Shown here piece after piece: positions 24,588-31,486 of a stretch of DNA of 33,458 nucleotides (positions are counted from its first letter, which is position 1; every line of letters starts with the position of its first letter). Origin of the DNA: Paracoccaceae bacterium (GTDB lineage Bacteria > Pseudomonadota > Alphaproteobacteria > Rhodobacterales > Rhodobacteraceae); NCBI GenBank assembly GCA_028874915.1, contig JAPPHA010000098.1, positions 1 through 33,458 of the forward strand, written 5' to 3'. Under the pieces are notes generated by a model. That model was not told where the DNA came from, did no database searches, and saw nothing but the letters and a program-made list of their open reading frames with translations. Made by a program: the position numbers and the translations under genes.

Positions 24588-25895
24588 ATGGCGGAACGCA
24601 ATGGAACCGAAGCCGGTGTTCCCCGCTGGCAGCAGGAGATCCGACGGGCCGCCGAAACCGGAATCTACAAGATTCGGGGTGGTGGCGCCGGTCGCCGTTC
24701 GCTTTTCGACGATCTCCTGTTTCTCGGGGCCTCAATCTCCCGATATCCGCTGGAAGGCTACCGGGAGTCCTGTGGGACCGCGGTGACGCTCGGTACGCGT
24801 TTCGCGTCCAGACCGATTGAACTCGAGATCCCGATTACCATTGCCGGGATGAGCTTCGGCGCGCTCTCGGGTCCAGCCAAGGAAGCCCTCGGCCGCGGTG
24901 CTTCGGCCGCTGGTACCTCGACCACCACCGGCGACGGCGGCATGACGCCTGAAGAACGGATTCACTCATCCCAGCTCGTCTATCAGCTTCTGCCGTCCCG
25001 ATACGGAATGAACCCGGACGATCTTCGCAAGGCGGATGCCGTCGAAATTGTCGTTGGCCAAGGGGCCAAGCCGGGCGGTGGGGGCATGCTGCTCGGCCAG
25101 AAGATTTCCGACCGTGTGGCGGAGATGCGAACGCTGCCGACGGGAATCGATCAGCGTTCGGCCTGCCGTCACCCCGACTGGACCGGTCCGGACGACATGG
25201 AAATCAAGATCATGGAGTTGCGCGAGATCACGGGCTGGGAAAAACCGATCTTCGTCAAGGTCGGGGCCACACGGCCCTACTACGACGTGGCGCTGGCTGT
25301 GAAGGCCGGGGCGGACGTCGTGGTGATCGACGGCATGGAAGGGGGCACGGCCGCCACCCAGGAGGTGTTCATCGAGCATGTCGGGATCCCGACGCTGGCC
25401 TGCATCCGGCCAGCCGTTCAGGCCCTTGAGGATCTGGGCGTGCATCGAGAAATTCAATTGGTTGTGTCCGGCGGCGTCCGCAACGGCGCGGATGTCGCCA
25501 AGATCCTGGCACTTGGCGCCGACGCGGTCTCGATCGGAACGGCGGCTTTGATCGCGCTCGGAGACAACCATCCGAAGTGGGATTCGGAATACCGGAACCT
25601 CGGGAGTTCCGCTGGCCGCTATGAGGACTGGCACGAAGGGCGGGATCCGGCCGGAATCACGACGCAGGATCCGGACCTTGCCGCCCGGCTCGACCCGATC
25701 GAAGGCGGCCGGCGAGTACGCAACCTGCTCAAGGTGATGACGCTCGAAGCGCAAACCATCGCCCGGGCTTGCGGCCACAATCAGCTTCACAATCTGGAAC
25801 CGGAAGATCTTTGCGCCACCAGCGTCGAGGCAGCGGCGATGGCGCGAGTCCCCCTCGCCGGCACTGACTGGATCCCCGGTCAGGACCGATCCTGA
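24588..25895 (+). CDS. glxD: GlxD, FMN-dependent glutamate-synthase-like protein
   Basis: A 435-aa FMN-binding synthase domain. Key segments are PITIAGMSFGALSGPAKEALGRGAS, TTTGDGGMTPEER, GQGAKPGGGGMLLG, IFVKVGATRPYYDVALAVKAGADVVVIDGMEGGTAA, LVVSGGVRNGADVAKILALGADAVSIGTAAL and a cysteine-bearing C-terminus (ARACGHNQLHNLEPEDLCA). The ATG at 24588 is preferred because AGGGA lies at 24573-24577; an ATG at 24552 would add 12 residues. With GlxB and GlxC it forms a glutamate- or methylglutamate-synthase-like complex. glxA and a glutamine-synthetase-like gene are not adjacent. Confidence 0.88.
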   Translation: MAERNGTEAGVPRWQQEIRRAAETGIYKIRGGGAGRRSLFDDLLFLGASISRYPLEGYRESCGTAVTLGTRFASRPIELEIPITIAGMSFGALSGPAKEALGRGASAAGTSTTTGDGGMTPEERIHSSQLVYQLLPSRYGMNPDDLRKADAVEIVVGQGAKPGGGGMLLGQKISDRVAEMRTLPTGIDQRSACRHPDWTGPDDMEIKIMELREITGWEKPIFVKVGATRPYYDVALAVKAGADVVVIDGMEGGTAATQEVFIEHVGIPTLACIRPAVQALEDLGVHREIQLVVSGGVRNGADVAKILALGADAVSIGTAALIALGDNHPKWDSEYRNLGSSAGRYEDWHEGRDPAGITTQDPDLAARLDPIEGGRRVRNLLKVMTLEAQTIARACGHNQLHNLEPEDLCATSVEAAAMARVPLAGTDWIPGQDRS

Positions 25896-26005
25896 TTCGC
25901 TCGCCAACCCGGTCGTTTGGCCCTGGTGCCGCGACCGACACGGATTCAGACGTTGGATGCGCTTTTACCTCTCCGGGACTCGGTTGGATTGGGAACATGG
26001 GAGCT

Positions 26006-26080
26006 TGGCTGGGGTGGTAGGATTCGAACCTACGATTGACGATACCAAAAACCGTTGCCTTACCACTTGGCCACACCCCA
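26006..26080 (-). tRNA. tRNA-Gln (TTG)
   Basis: Reading the minus strand from 26080, TGGGGTG pairs with CACCCCA. The anticodon arm ACGGT-TTTTGGT-ATCGT places TTG at 34-36, the T-loop is GGTTCGAATCC, and the discriminator G is followed by an encoded CCA at 26006-26008. It closely resembles alphaproteobacterial tRNA-Gln. It marks the left border of the accessory region, with its 5' end facing the recombinase gene. Confidence 0.95.
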
Positions 26081-26128
26081 ACACGCACCTTTGGTGCTAA
26101 AGCTCTGTTTTAGCGATCTTTTTTCTCC

Positions 26129-26134
26129 TATAAT
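26129..26134 (+). promoter_or_regulatory. Possible -10 element of the recombinase gene
   Basis: A perfect TATAAT lies 67 bases before the recombinase ATG, but no good -35 element is found 17 bases upstream. Just before it, GCTAAA and TTTAGC form a short hairpin followed by a T-rich stretch, so a terminator-like reading is also possible. Confidence 0.3.
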
Positions 26135-26200
26135 TCGCCGATGCGGGCCAGATTTCGATCCGATTTCGCCGCGCCTGCAACTGAATGCAGGAGAAAAACG

Positions 26201-26728
26201 ATGTCATCAATACGCCTCACCGACTCGAGAATCAAGGCCCTCAAACCCGGAGAATCGGCAAGGGACATTCGTGAGACAACCCCGAAAGGATTTGGTGTCC
26301 GGGTTCTCCCCTCAGGCCGCAAACGGTTCTTTATCCACACTCAGATTGATGGGAAACGGTTTTGGAAAATCATCGGTGATCCAAATGAGATGAGATTCGC
26401 AGAGGCGTACGAACGAGCAACTGTCGTTCTTGCTGCAGTTTGGAATGGTCAGCCGTCAGTCGGCTTGCCAGAAGAAACCGTGTTCGAAGCTGTCGCTAGG
26501 CAAGTGTTCCACCGCTACGTCCGAAACTGGAAACCCGGGACTCTGAAGGTCAACCGGGGATATTACCGGAAGCAAATCCTGCCGTGGTTCAAGGGTCGGC
26601 AGATTGCCGAAGTCACGAGACGTGACGTTCAGGACAGGCTGTCATCATTGCACGAAACGCCTGTCGCCGCCGATCGTTCGGCACCGATCCTGTCTGTCAT
26701 CATGGATCAGGCCGAAATCTACGGATAG
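26201..26728 (+). pseudogene. Truncated tyrosine recombinase (N-terminal 175 aa)
   Basis: The protein begins MSSIRLTDSRIKALKPGESA and continues with TTPKGFGVRVLPSGRKRFFIHTQIDGKRFWKIIGDP, the arm-type DNA-binding domain of phage/island integrases (DUF4102-like). A SAM-like core-binding segment follows (WKPGTLKVNRGYYRKQILPWF, IAEVTRRDVQDRLSSL). The frame ends at 26728, just after VIMDQAEIYG, where the catalytic domain with the R-K-H-R-H-Y residues should begin. After that point the sequence belongs to an unrelated protein, so the gene was cut by a recombination or deletion event. GGAG at 26190-26193 supports the start. It lies 120 bases from tRNA-Gln. Confidence 0.82.
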
Positions 26729-26744
26729 TCGCGCCGAATCGCCC

Positions 26745-27460
26745 TTCCGCGAATCCGGCCGACGGTATACCGCGTGGACCCGCCGGGTCGACCGGGCCGT
26801 CAAGGCAGGGAACGCGCTTCTCGAGGGACGGAACGCGGAACGCATTCATCCCGAAACCCGGGCGGCGTTCGAGGCCGGTCTCGACCGGACCGGAAGGCCG
26901 CCGACCATGACGATCTCCCGCCTGCGTTCCTCCGAGACTGGGAGGCCTTCACCGACCGGGCCGCCAAAGTCGGTGGACACCGCTTCTGCGTTCCCGGCTA
27001 CGAGGACCTCTGCGACCGGATGGCGGGGCTCCGGACGCAGACCGACGCGACCCGGTCGTTCATCCACAAGGAGATTTGGGAACGCGAATGGATGCGCCGA
27101 ATGCGGGACACCCTGCGCGAGGCCGAGCGCAGTGCGGCCAAATGGCAGCAGGAACGCGGCGGCCGCGGCCCGGAATTCGTCGAGGCGGACGCCTACCCGA
27201 ACTGGCGGTTCCACGCGGAAATCTGGCTGCGACCGGCCGATGCCCTGCTGACGAAGGACAGGAACGCCACGGCGTTCTTCGACCGGGACCCGGGGCTCAG
27301 GTCCCGGCTGCAAGACCACCGGTCATTGCTGGCGGACCAACTGGATCGGGATTCACTCTCCTGGAAAGTCGTCGAAGCCCGCAAGTCACGGGAGCGGCAG
27401 CGGGAGATCGCCCGTCAAATGGCGAAGAGCTGGGACCGGGGCTTCGGCATGGAATGGTAG
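26745..27460 (+). pseudogene. Frameshifted C-terminal remnant of a mobilization-region protein
   Basis: I do not recognise the family. One frame reads TRRVDRAVKAGNALLEGRNAERIHPETRAAFEAGL, and after a tandem duplication of GACCG at 26883-26892 the coding signal moves to another frame. That frame continues DHDDLPPAFLRDWEAFTDRAA, RSFIHKEIWEREWMRRMRD and finally REIARQMAKSWDRGFGMEW. The protein is charged and helical, like relaxase C-terminal regions. Its 5' part is missing, replaced by the truncated recombinase. The last residues and the convergent neighbour recur at 28967-29050. It ends 4 bases before the stop of the convergent remnant at 27465. Confidence 0.55.
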
Positions 27461-27671
27461 CGCCTTAGTCGAGCCACCCCTGCTGGCGGGCCCGGGTCAG
27501 GAACCGTTCGGCGATCCGTCCGCCCTCCTCCGGTCCGAACTGCTCCGCGAGGATCCGCGTCATCTCGCGGATCCGACGGTCCCGCACCATGGCGAGCATC
27601 GTCGCCATGAGGAGGAAGCCCACCCGCTTCCGGAGCCAGCCGAGGTCGGTGAGGTCGTCGGGATCCGCCAT
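27434..27671. repeat. Direct repeat copy A (mobilization module)
   Basis: 238 bases aligned without gaps to 29024-29261, with about 14 mismatches counted by eye. Weaker similarity continues to about 27745 after a deletion of roughly 25 bases. It covers the end of the plus-strand remnant and most of the convergent gene. Confidence 0.85.
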
Positions 27672-27745
27672 TCCGGATCGCGATCCGGTCTTTTTCGCTG
27701 GGACCAAAGCAGGTGCGGAATGCGGGTTCGGTGGCCAGCATCTGC
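27465..27745 (-). pseudogene. Broken copy of the MobC-like gene
   Basis: This relic matches the intact protein encoded at 29055-29507. The C-terminal half is nearly identical (DPDDLTDLGWLRKRVGFLLM, FGPEEGGRIAERFL, GWLD at the end). The preceding part is readable only in another frame as EKDRIAIRNG, against EEDQIAIRDG in the intact copy. A deletion near 27671 breaks the frame, and the N-terminal ribbon-helix-helix-like part is absent. Confidence 0.75.
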
Positions 27746-27848
27746 GACTGGTTCGGTGTCAAGAGCCCGTTGACGATGACCCGTGTCAATGACGAACACT
27801 GCCACAGGGAGCGTCCAGGATACTCGGCAAAAACCCCTGTTGCCGCAT

Positions 27849-28361
27849 TCAGGAGCCCTGGATGAGTCGGATGATAAGAAGGCCGACCCGATACGCGTCA
27901 GCTTGAGGGGTAGTGCCGATTTGTTCCCAATTTTCAATGGCGCGTTTCGCGAGTTGGTAGTTGTAGAGCGCTTCGCGGCGAGAGAAGGACCGGTATGTAT
28001 TGTAGTCAGCCTGATGGCGAGCTTCCTGAAGGTCCCAGAATCCCTGGGCGATGGATTTGAGGGTGGGATCGACAGGGCCTGGAGAGAAGGCGTCGGCGAG
28101 TTTGCGAGGGGCGTTGCCACGGGCAATGGTTTCGGAAAGTGTTCGCATGTCGGAGTGGCGGAAGGCGCGGGAAATTGACTGGCGAAGGGGATCGCGGTCA
28201 CGGCGCGACATGAGGGTTCGGGTGACATCGTCCACGAGACAGTGAAACAGAGCGTAATATGAAGCGGAAATGGAACGGCGCAGGCTTGCCTGAGTGGGGC
28301 GGCGCGGATCCTTTGTGGCGAGATGGCGGGCCTGTTCGAGCAGGTCGGCATGCAGGCTCAT
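27849..28361 (-). CDS. HEPN-domain protein
   Basis: A 170-aa all-helical protein. The segment RRSISASYYALFHCLVDDVT is characteristic of HEPN domains. It is followed by SISRAFRHSDMRTLSETI, which recalls the RAFxH motif of a HEPN subgroup with a possible RNase active site. A second helical hairpin (GFWDLQEARHQADYNTYRSF, ALYNYQLAKRAIENWEQIG) completes the fold. The start at 28361 overlaps the upstream small gene by ATGA, an arrangement usual in toxin-antitoxin pairs. A ribonuclease toxin role is inferred. The pair sits between the two mobilization repeats. Confidence 0.75.
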   Translation of the reverse strand: MSLHADLLEQARHLATKDPRRPTQASLRRSISASYYALFHCLVDDVTRTLMSRRDRDPLRQSISRAFRHSDMRTLSETIARGNAPRKLADAFSPGPVDPTLKSIAQGFWDLQEARHQADYNTYRSFSRREALYNYQLAKRAIENWEQIGTTPQADAYRVGLLIIRLIQGS

Positions 28362-28642
28362 TCGAGATCAACCATCTCGCCGACGGTTCTGAAGCTTACA
28401 TAGACGTTGAGTGGAAATTCGTTGTGCTCGCGTACATGGGAAAGGACGAGATCTCTGACGGCAATCAGGTTATCGAAGTCGGTTTCGACGTCGGTTTCAT
28501 CGTCGGGAAGCACAGCCCATATCCAGACTGCGGGTTTGTCGGCGGAATCCGTTCCGGTTTCGACGTGCCAAGTGGAAACGTCGATGGGGAGGGCCGGCAG
28601 CTTGCCGAGAGCTGCGCGGATGTCGGTGTCGACGGCCTTCAT
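28358..28642 (-). CDS. Small acidic partner protein of the HEPN gene
   Basis: A 94-aa acidic protein (calculated from the ATG at 28642, which follows GTGAGG; a GTG at 28657 is an alternative). It has an alternating strand/helix pattern: PAVWIWAVLPDDETD, FDNLIAVRDLVLSHV, then PLNVYVSFRTVGEM. It lacks the GSxxxG...DxD motif of the MNT nucleotidyltransferases that usually accompany HEPN toxins, so it is either a different partner family or a degenerate one. It lies first in the pair and overlaps the HEPN gene by 4 bases, which fits an antitoxin. No family name recognised. Confidence 0.65.
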   Translation of the reverse strand: MKAVDTDIRAALGKLPALPIDVSTWHVETGTDSADKPAVWIWAVLPDDETDVETDFDNLIAVRDLVLSHVREHNEFPLNVYVSFRTVGEMVDLE

Positions 28643-28673
28643 TGCAGTTTGCCTCACATGCAGATGGCTTGAC

Positions 28674-28933
28674 AGTTAGGTACCGTTTGGGCGGAAGACG
28701 GGCAAGGGGATGCCCTTTGTCGGTCGGACATATCGGGGCCGAGCAACCGGCAGAAACGGGTAGACCGTGACCCGAACCTTTTCGCAGCCGAACCCGGTCG
28801 GACCTGGCATAACCGGATCGGCCGCTGGTTGCGCGGCGTTGGCGCCATGCTGGAGGAGCGGTCGGAATCCGAACCGTTTCCGGTCCGGGATTCCGTGCTG
28901 AATGCCCGGCGGGAACATCATGGCAGGACCGCT
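28674..28933 (+). pseudogene. Coding-like fragment without a start
   Basis: An 86-codon open stretch bounded by stops with no good start codon. It has coding-like composition: SNRQKRVDRDPNLFAAEPGR, TWHNRIGRWLRGVGAMLEER, RDSVLNARREHHG. It is charged and helical like the neighbouring mobilization remnants and probably derives from the same kind of protein. Family not recognised. Confidence 0.4.
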
Positions 28934-28966
28934 TGAACCGGGCCTCTCAGCCTTTCAAAGGCGGTC

Positions 28967-29050
28967 AAGGCCTGCCGTATCGCATGGCAGTGGGAGATTC
29001 ACCGCGATCGGGAACGGAGCCGCGACCGGGGCTTCGGCATGGAATGGTAG
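28967..29050 (+). pseudogene. 3' end of a second copy of the mobilization-region protein
   Basis: The frame reads KACRIAWQWEIHRDRERSRDRGFGMEW and stops at 29050. The final residues and stop match the end of the remnant at 26745-27460. Only the tail is left, convergent with the intact MobC-like gene exactly as in copy A. Confidence 0.6.
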
Positions 29051-29261
29051 CGCCTCAGTCGAGCCATCCCTGCCGGCGGGCCGGGGCCAGGAACCGTTCG
29101 GCGATCCGTCCACCCTCCTCCGGTCCGAACAGCTCCGCGAGGATCCGCGTCATCTCCCGGATCCGCCGGTCCCGCACCATGGCGAGCATCGTCGCCATGA
29201 GGAGGAATCCGACCCGCTTCCGCAGCCGGCCGAGGTCGGTGAGGTCGTCGGGGTCCGCCAT
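29024..29261. repeat. Direct repeat copy B (mobilization module)
   Basis: Partner of 27434-27671, in the same orientation, 1590 bases apart. The HEPN gene pair lies between the copies. This copy contains the intact MobC-like gene. Confidence 0.85.
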
Positions 29262-29507
29262 CCGTTCGGTGATCCGGGCGACCCCGTCCCTGATCGCGAT
29301 CTGGTCTTCTTCGGTGAGCACAAGGCGCGGCGGAAACCGGGACCGGCCATCCTGGTCCGTCACCAGTTCGACCGTCAGCGCCTTCTCGACGACGTAGCGC
29401 GACATCGACATCCCGGCCGCCTCGGCGCGTTTGCGCACCCGATCCCAGTCGGAATCCGGGCAGGAGATGGCGCGGACTTTCGGGGGATCGGACCGCCGCC
29501 GAGTCAT
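29055..29507 (-). CDS. MobC-like ribbon-helix-helix mobilization protein
   Basis: A 150-aa basic protein. The N-terminal part (AISCPDSDWDRVRKRAEAAG, then MSMSRYVVEKAL) matches the strand-helix-helix layout of MobC/NikA-type ribbon-helix-helix relaxase accessory proteins. A linker (LVLTEEDQIAIRDGVARITE) follows, then a long helical C-terminus. It starts in an ATGA overlap with the upstream gene. Such proteins bind oriT DNA and assist a relaxase, but no intact relaxase is visible in the window. A regulatory role is an alternative. Confidence 0.65.
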   Translation of the reverse strand: MTRRRSDPPKVRAISCPDSDWDRVRKRAEAAGMSMSRYVVEKALTVELVTDQDGRSRFPPRLVLTEEDQIAIRDGVARITERMADPDDLTDLGRLRKRVGFLLMATMLAMVRDRRIREMTRILAELFGPEEGGRIAERFLAPARRQGWLD

Positions 29508-29821
29508 TCCGGATCCTCCCCGTCGCCGTGGATCCGGCAGAGGAAGGCCAGCGCCCCGAACATCGACATGCCAAGTTCCGGGAGCGGCTCGTGGAGTGCC
29601 CAGCTGCACCGGTCGAGGAGTTCGATCCGGTCATGAAGTGTCCGCTGCTCCTCGGCCGTCAGTGCGAGCACCGTGTCGGCGGGTGGGTCCGGCGGATCGT
29701 CTTGGAGTGCGCAGGCTACGACGAAGGCCGAGGTGTTCATGCCGGCCGTGCGGGCACGGTCGGTGATGTCGGCCCAGTCGACGGGATCGCAGTAGAGCCT
29801 GCAGCGCCTGGACCGGCTCAA
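29504..29821 (-). CDS. MobC-like paralog 2
   Basis: A protein of about 105 aa if the TTG at 29821 is the start; that codon overlaps the upstream stop (TTGA) and follows GGGAGA. The N-terminal pattern CDPVDWADITDRARTAGMNTSAFVVACAL is the same Trp-helix-AGM-S-helix layout as its two neighbours. A shorter C-terminal helix region then ends in SMFGALAFLCRIHGDGEDPE. It overlaps the next gene by ATGA. Function as above, inferred. Confidence 0.55.
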   Translation of the reverse strand: MSRSRRCRLYCDPVDWADITDRARTAGMNTSAFVVACALQDDPPDPPADTVLALTAEEQRTLHDRIELLDRCSWALHEPLPELGMSMFGALAFLCRIHGDGEDPE

Positions 29822-30131
29822 GCCGGGTCTCCCGGGGCGGGATCGCCGACGGCCGTCCGTTCGGTCCGGAGGCGAAAGCCGACCCGCTTGAGGGCCGCCT
29901 CCCATCCGTCGCTTTCACCGCGTTTGGCAAGAGCCTCCGGCGCTCGACTTCCGCGAGCGTCAGGACGGCGGTCTCGATCCGTTCAAGCCGGCCGGCGACG
30001 GACTCGAGGGGAGGGGCCGGGGGAATCCTTCGGTCGGGGCCGGCCGAACGCAGGCAGATGAAGCGGGAGATGGACATGCCGGCCGCATCGGCGCGTTCGC
30101 GGATGCGCGCCCACTTACTGTCGGTGGCCAT
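29818..30131 (-). pseudogene. MobC-like paralog 3 with apparent frameshift
   Basis: The frame from the ATG at 30131 reads MATDSKWARIRERADAAGMS, ISRFICLRSAG, then RLERIETAVLTLAEVERR. Near 29935-29945 the coding signal moves to another frame, which continues EALAKRGESDGWEAALKRVG and FRLRTERTAVGDPAPGDPA to a stop at 29818 that overlaps the next start. The second frame has clear helical coding character and normal operon spacing. A single-base indel or sequencing error would explain it. Confidence 0.55.
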
Positions 30132-30186
30132 GACGGGACGGGGCCGCCGCCGGGGTCCGGCTCTTCACGGGGATCATGCATAGTCG

Positions 30187-30215
30187 GTCTCCTGGTCTAT
30201 GTAATGGCAGGAGAC
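30187..30215. repeat. Inverted repeat upstream of the MobC-like operon
   Basis: GTCTCCTG at 30187-30194 is perfectly inverted as CAGGAGAC at 30208-30215 with a 13-base spacer, 56 bases upstream of the first start of the operon. It could be an operator or part of an oriT. Confidence 0.5.
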
Positions 30216-31428
30216 ATTCGAAAATCGTTTCCGAAACCTGTGTGGCATATACATGTGTTCAGTTATGCAGCCATGCCGCCAAGCCTGTGGCGGTGACAGG
30301 AACCGACCGCTATCCGTGCATGTGCGGGCCCTGCGTTCGCGGTCGGCGTCCGTGCATGGAAATCTCCGGAATTGCAACTGAGGTCTTCGGAATCTCCGAA
30401 CTGGGGACATTTCGGCCGGGACGGATTGGCCGTTGCCGGCCGCCATAACCTGCTGTAAATGTTACAGAATTGGAGGGAAAGGAGACGCTGAACAAATTCC
30501 TCCACAAGGAGGATTTGGCAGATTGGTGGGTCACACCCCATGTGCCTCCGGCGCTGAAGCCGTTGTATAGCGTCTCTTTTTTCGCTTGCAACCGCCGTCA
30601 CGAAGGGGATTCGGTGCCGTAGTTTCCGCGAATGCAACTGAAAGCGGAAGGAATTCGACGTCGGGAGAGACGTCTCGCTGACGTGCGAATCAAGGCTCCG
30701 AGTCTGGAAAATCCTGCGGGGAACCATCGCTATACGGACCTTCGTCAAGTTCCGCAGGATCTTGCACGGAAGATCAAGGCGACGCGGCGAACGAACGTGG
30801 TTTGTTCTTTTTTGGCATTGAAGATTGTGTTCCTCGACTGCTCGATCCTGGCCAACTGATCTCGCGACGCCGGTCATTCGCGCTTGCGCTGGTGCGAGTT
30901 CGTTCGGGCGTCAAGAAAGGCGACTGGCTTGCATACTGCCGAAATCAACTGCATGGCCAGTGCATTCGAGAACGAATTGAAGCGAACGCTGCCCCTTGTT
31001 ACGAGAACCCGCTTCCAGATCCCAAACTGATAACGAACAGCCCGTCACCGTCACAACGGTTGACTTGATCGTCAGGGACACTGAGGACGCTGGATTCGTA
31101 AGGTTCAATTGACTCTCGTAGCCGCATCCGACGCAGTCCATTTTGGACGCTTTGATGGCAACGACAGCCACGAGATGAACTTGTCGGACTCCGATTTGTT
31201 CGGGCGAGTCGTTGTCCGCAACCATCTCGAACAGGACTTCAATGTCTCGATCTTGACGCGTCTCGTTCGCCGAGCCGTCGTTCGGAATCGCCGCATGAAG
31301 GATTCGGAATCGGGAAAATCTGGAATCCGCATAGGGCGGTAGTGATCAGCCGGTGGGACTGGATCACAAGTTTTTGGCTGGTGACGAATGGTCGAGGGCG
31401 AAATTCGGAGGGATTTTTCCGAATACTC
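30216..31428. other. 1.2-kb region without a confident gene
   Basis: Several short open stretches exist but none is convincing. One at about 30462-30617 on the plus strand reads EGKETLNKFLHKEDLADWWV and HVPPALKPLYSVSFF and looks like the tail of a lost gene. Longer minus-strand frames here have poor composition. It is probably decayed accessory DNA. Confidence 0.45.
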
Positions 31429-31457
31429 TTGACAACGATTTTGTTGCCAACAATATT
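31429..31457 (+). promoter_or_regulatory. Likely sigma-70 promoter of the ATPase pair
   Basis: A perfect TTGACA -35 at 31429-31434 is followed after 17 bases by AATATT at 31452-31457. Transcription would begin near 31464, about 23 bases before the ATG at 31487. The promoter is almost entirely inside the palindrome. Confidence 0.5.
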
Positions 31458-31476
31458 GTTGGCAACAAAATCGTTG
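31433..31476. promoter_or_regulatory. Perfect 44-bp palindrome, candidate operator
   Basis: Two 22-base arms are exact reverse complements without a spacer. The left arm begins CAACGATTTTGTTGCC and the centre is CAAT/ATTG at 31454/31455. It starts inside the -35 element, spans the -10, and ends at the edge of the GGGAG ribosome site. A bound dimer or tetramer would block the polymerase; alternatively the DNA or RNA could form a cruciform or hairpin. No gene for a matching repressor is obvious nearby. Confidence 0.8.
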
Positions 31477-31486
31477 GGAGATGGGC

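Noticed and set aside
22869-25895. glxBCD as part of the sulfonate island
   Set aside because: These genes are a known independent glutamate/methylglutamate-synthase-like set and are 8 kb away beyond unrelated genes.
26846-27319. Minus-strand open frame opposite the mobilization-region remnant
   Set aside because: Its composition is biased in the way expected of an antisense GC-rich frame; the plus strand shows the repeat-supported protein tail.
30263-30877. 204-aa minus-strand open frame
   Set aside because: It is rich in Arg, His, Ser and Cys, has no domain pattern, and crosses a stretch with a better plus-strand coding signal.
31433-31476. Palindrome as a terminator or CRISPR repeat
   Set aside because: It is single, spacer-free, lies over a promoter with a downstream start codon, and no repeats of it occur in the window.
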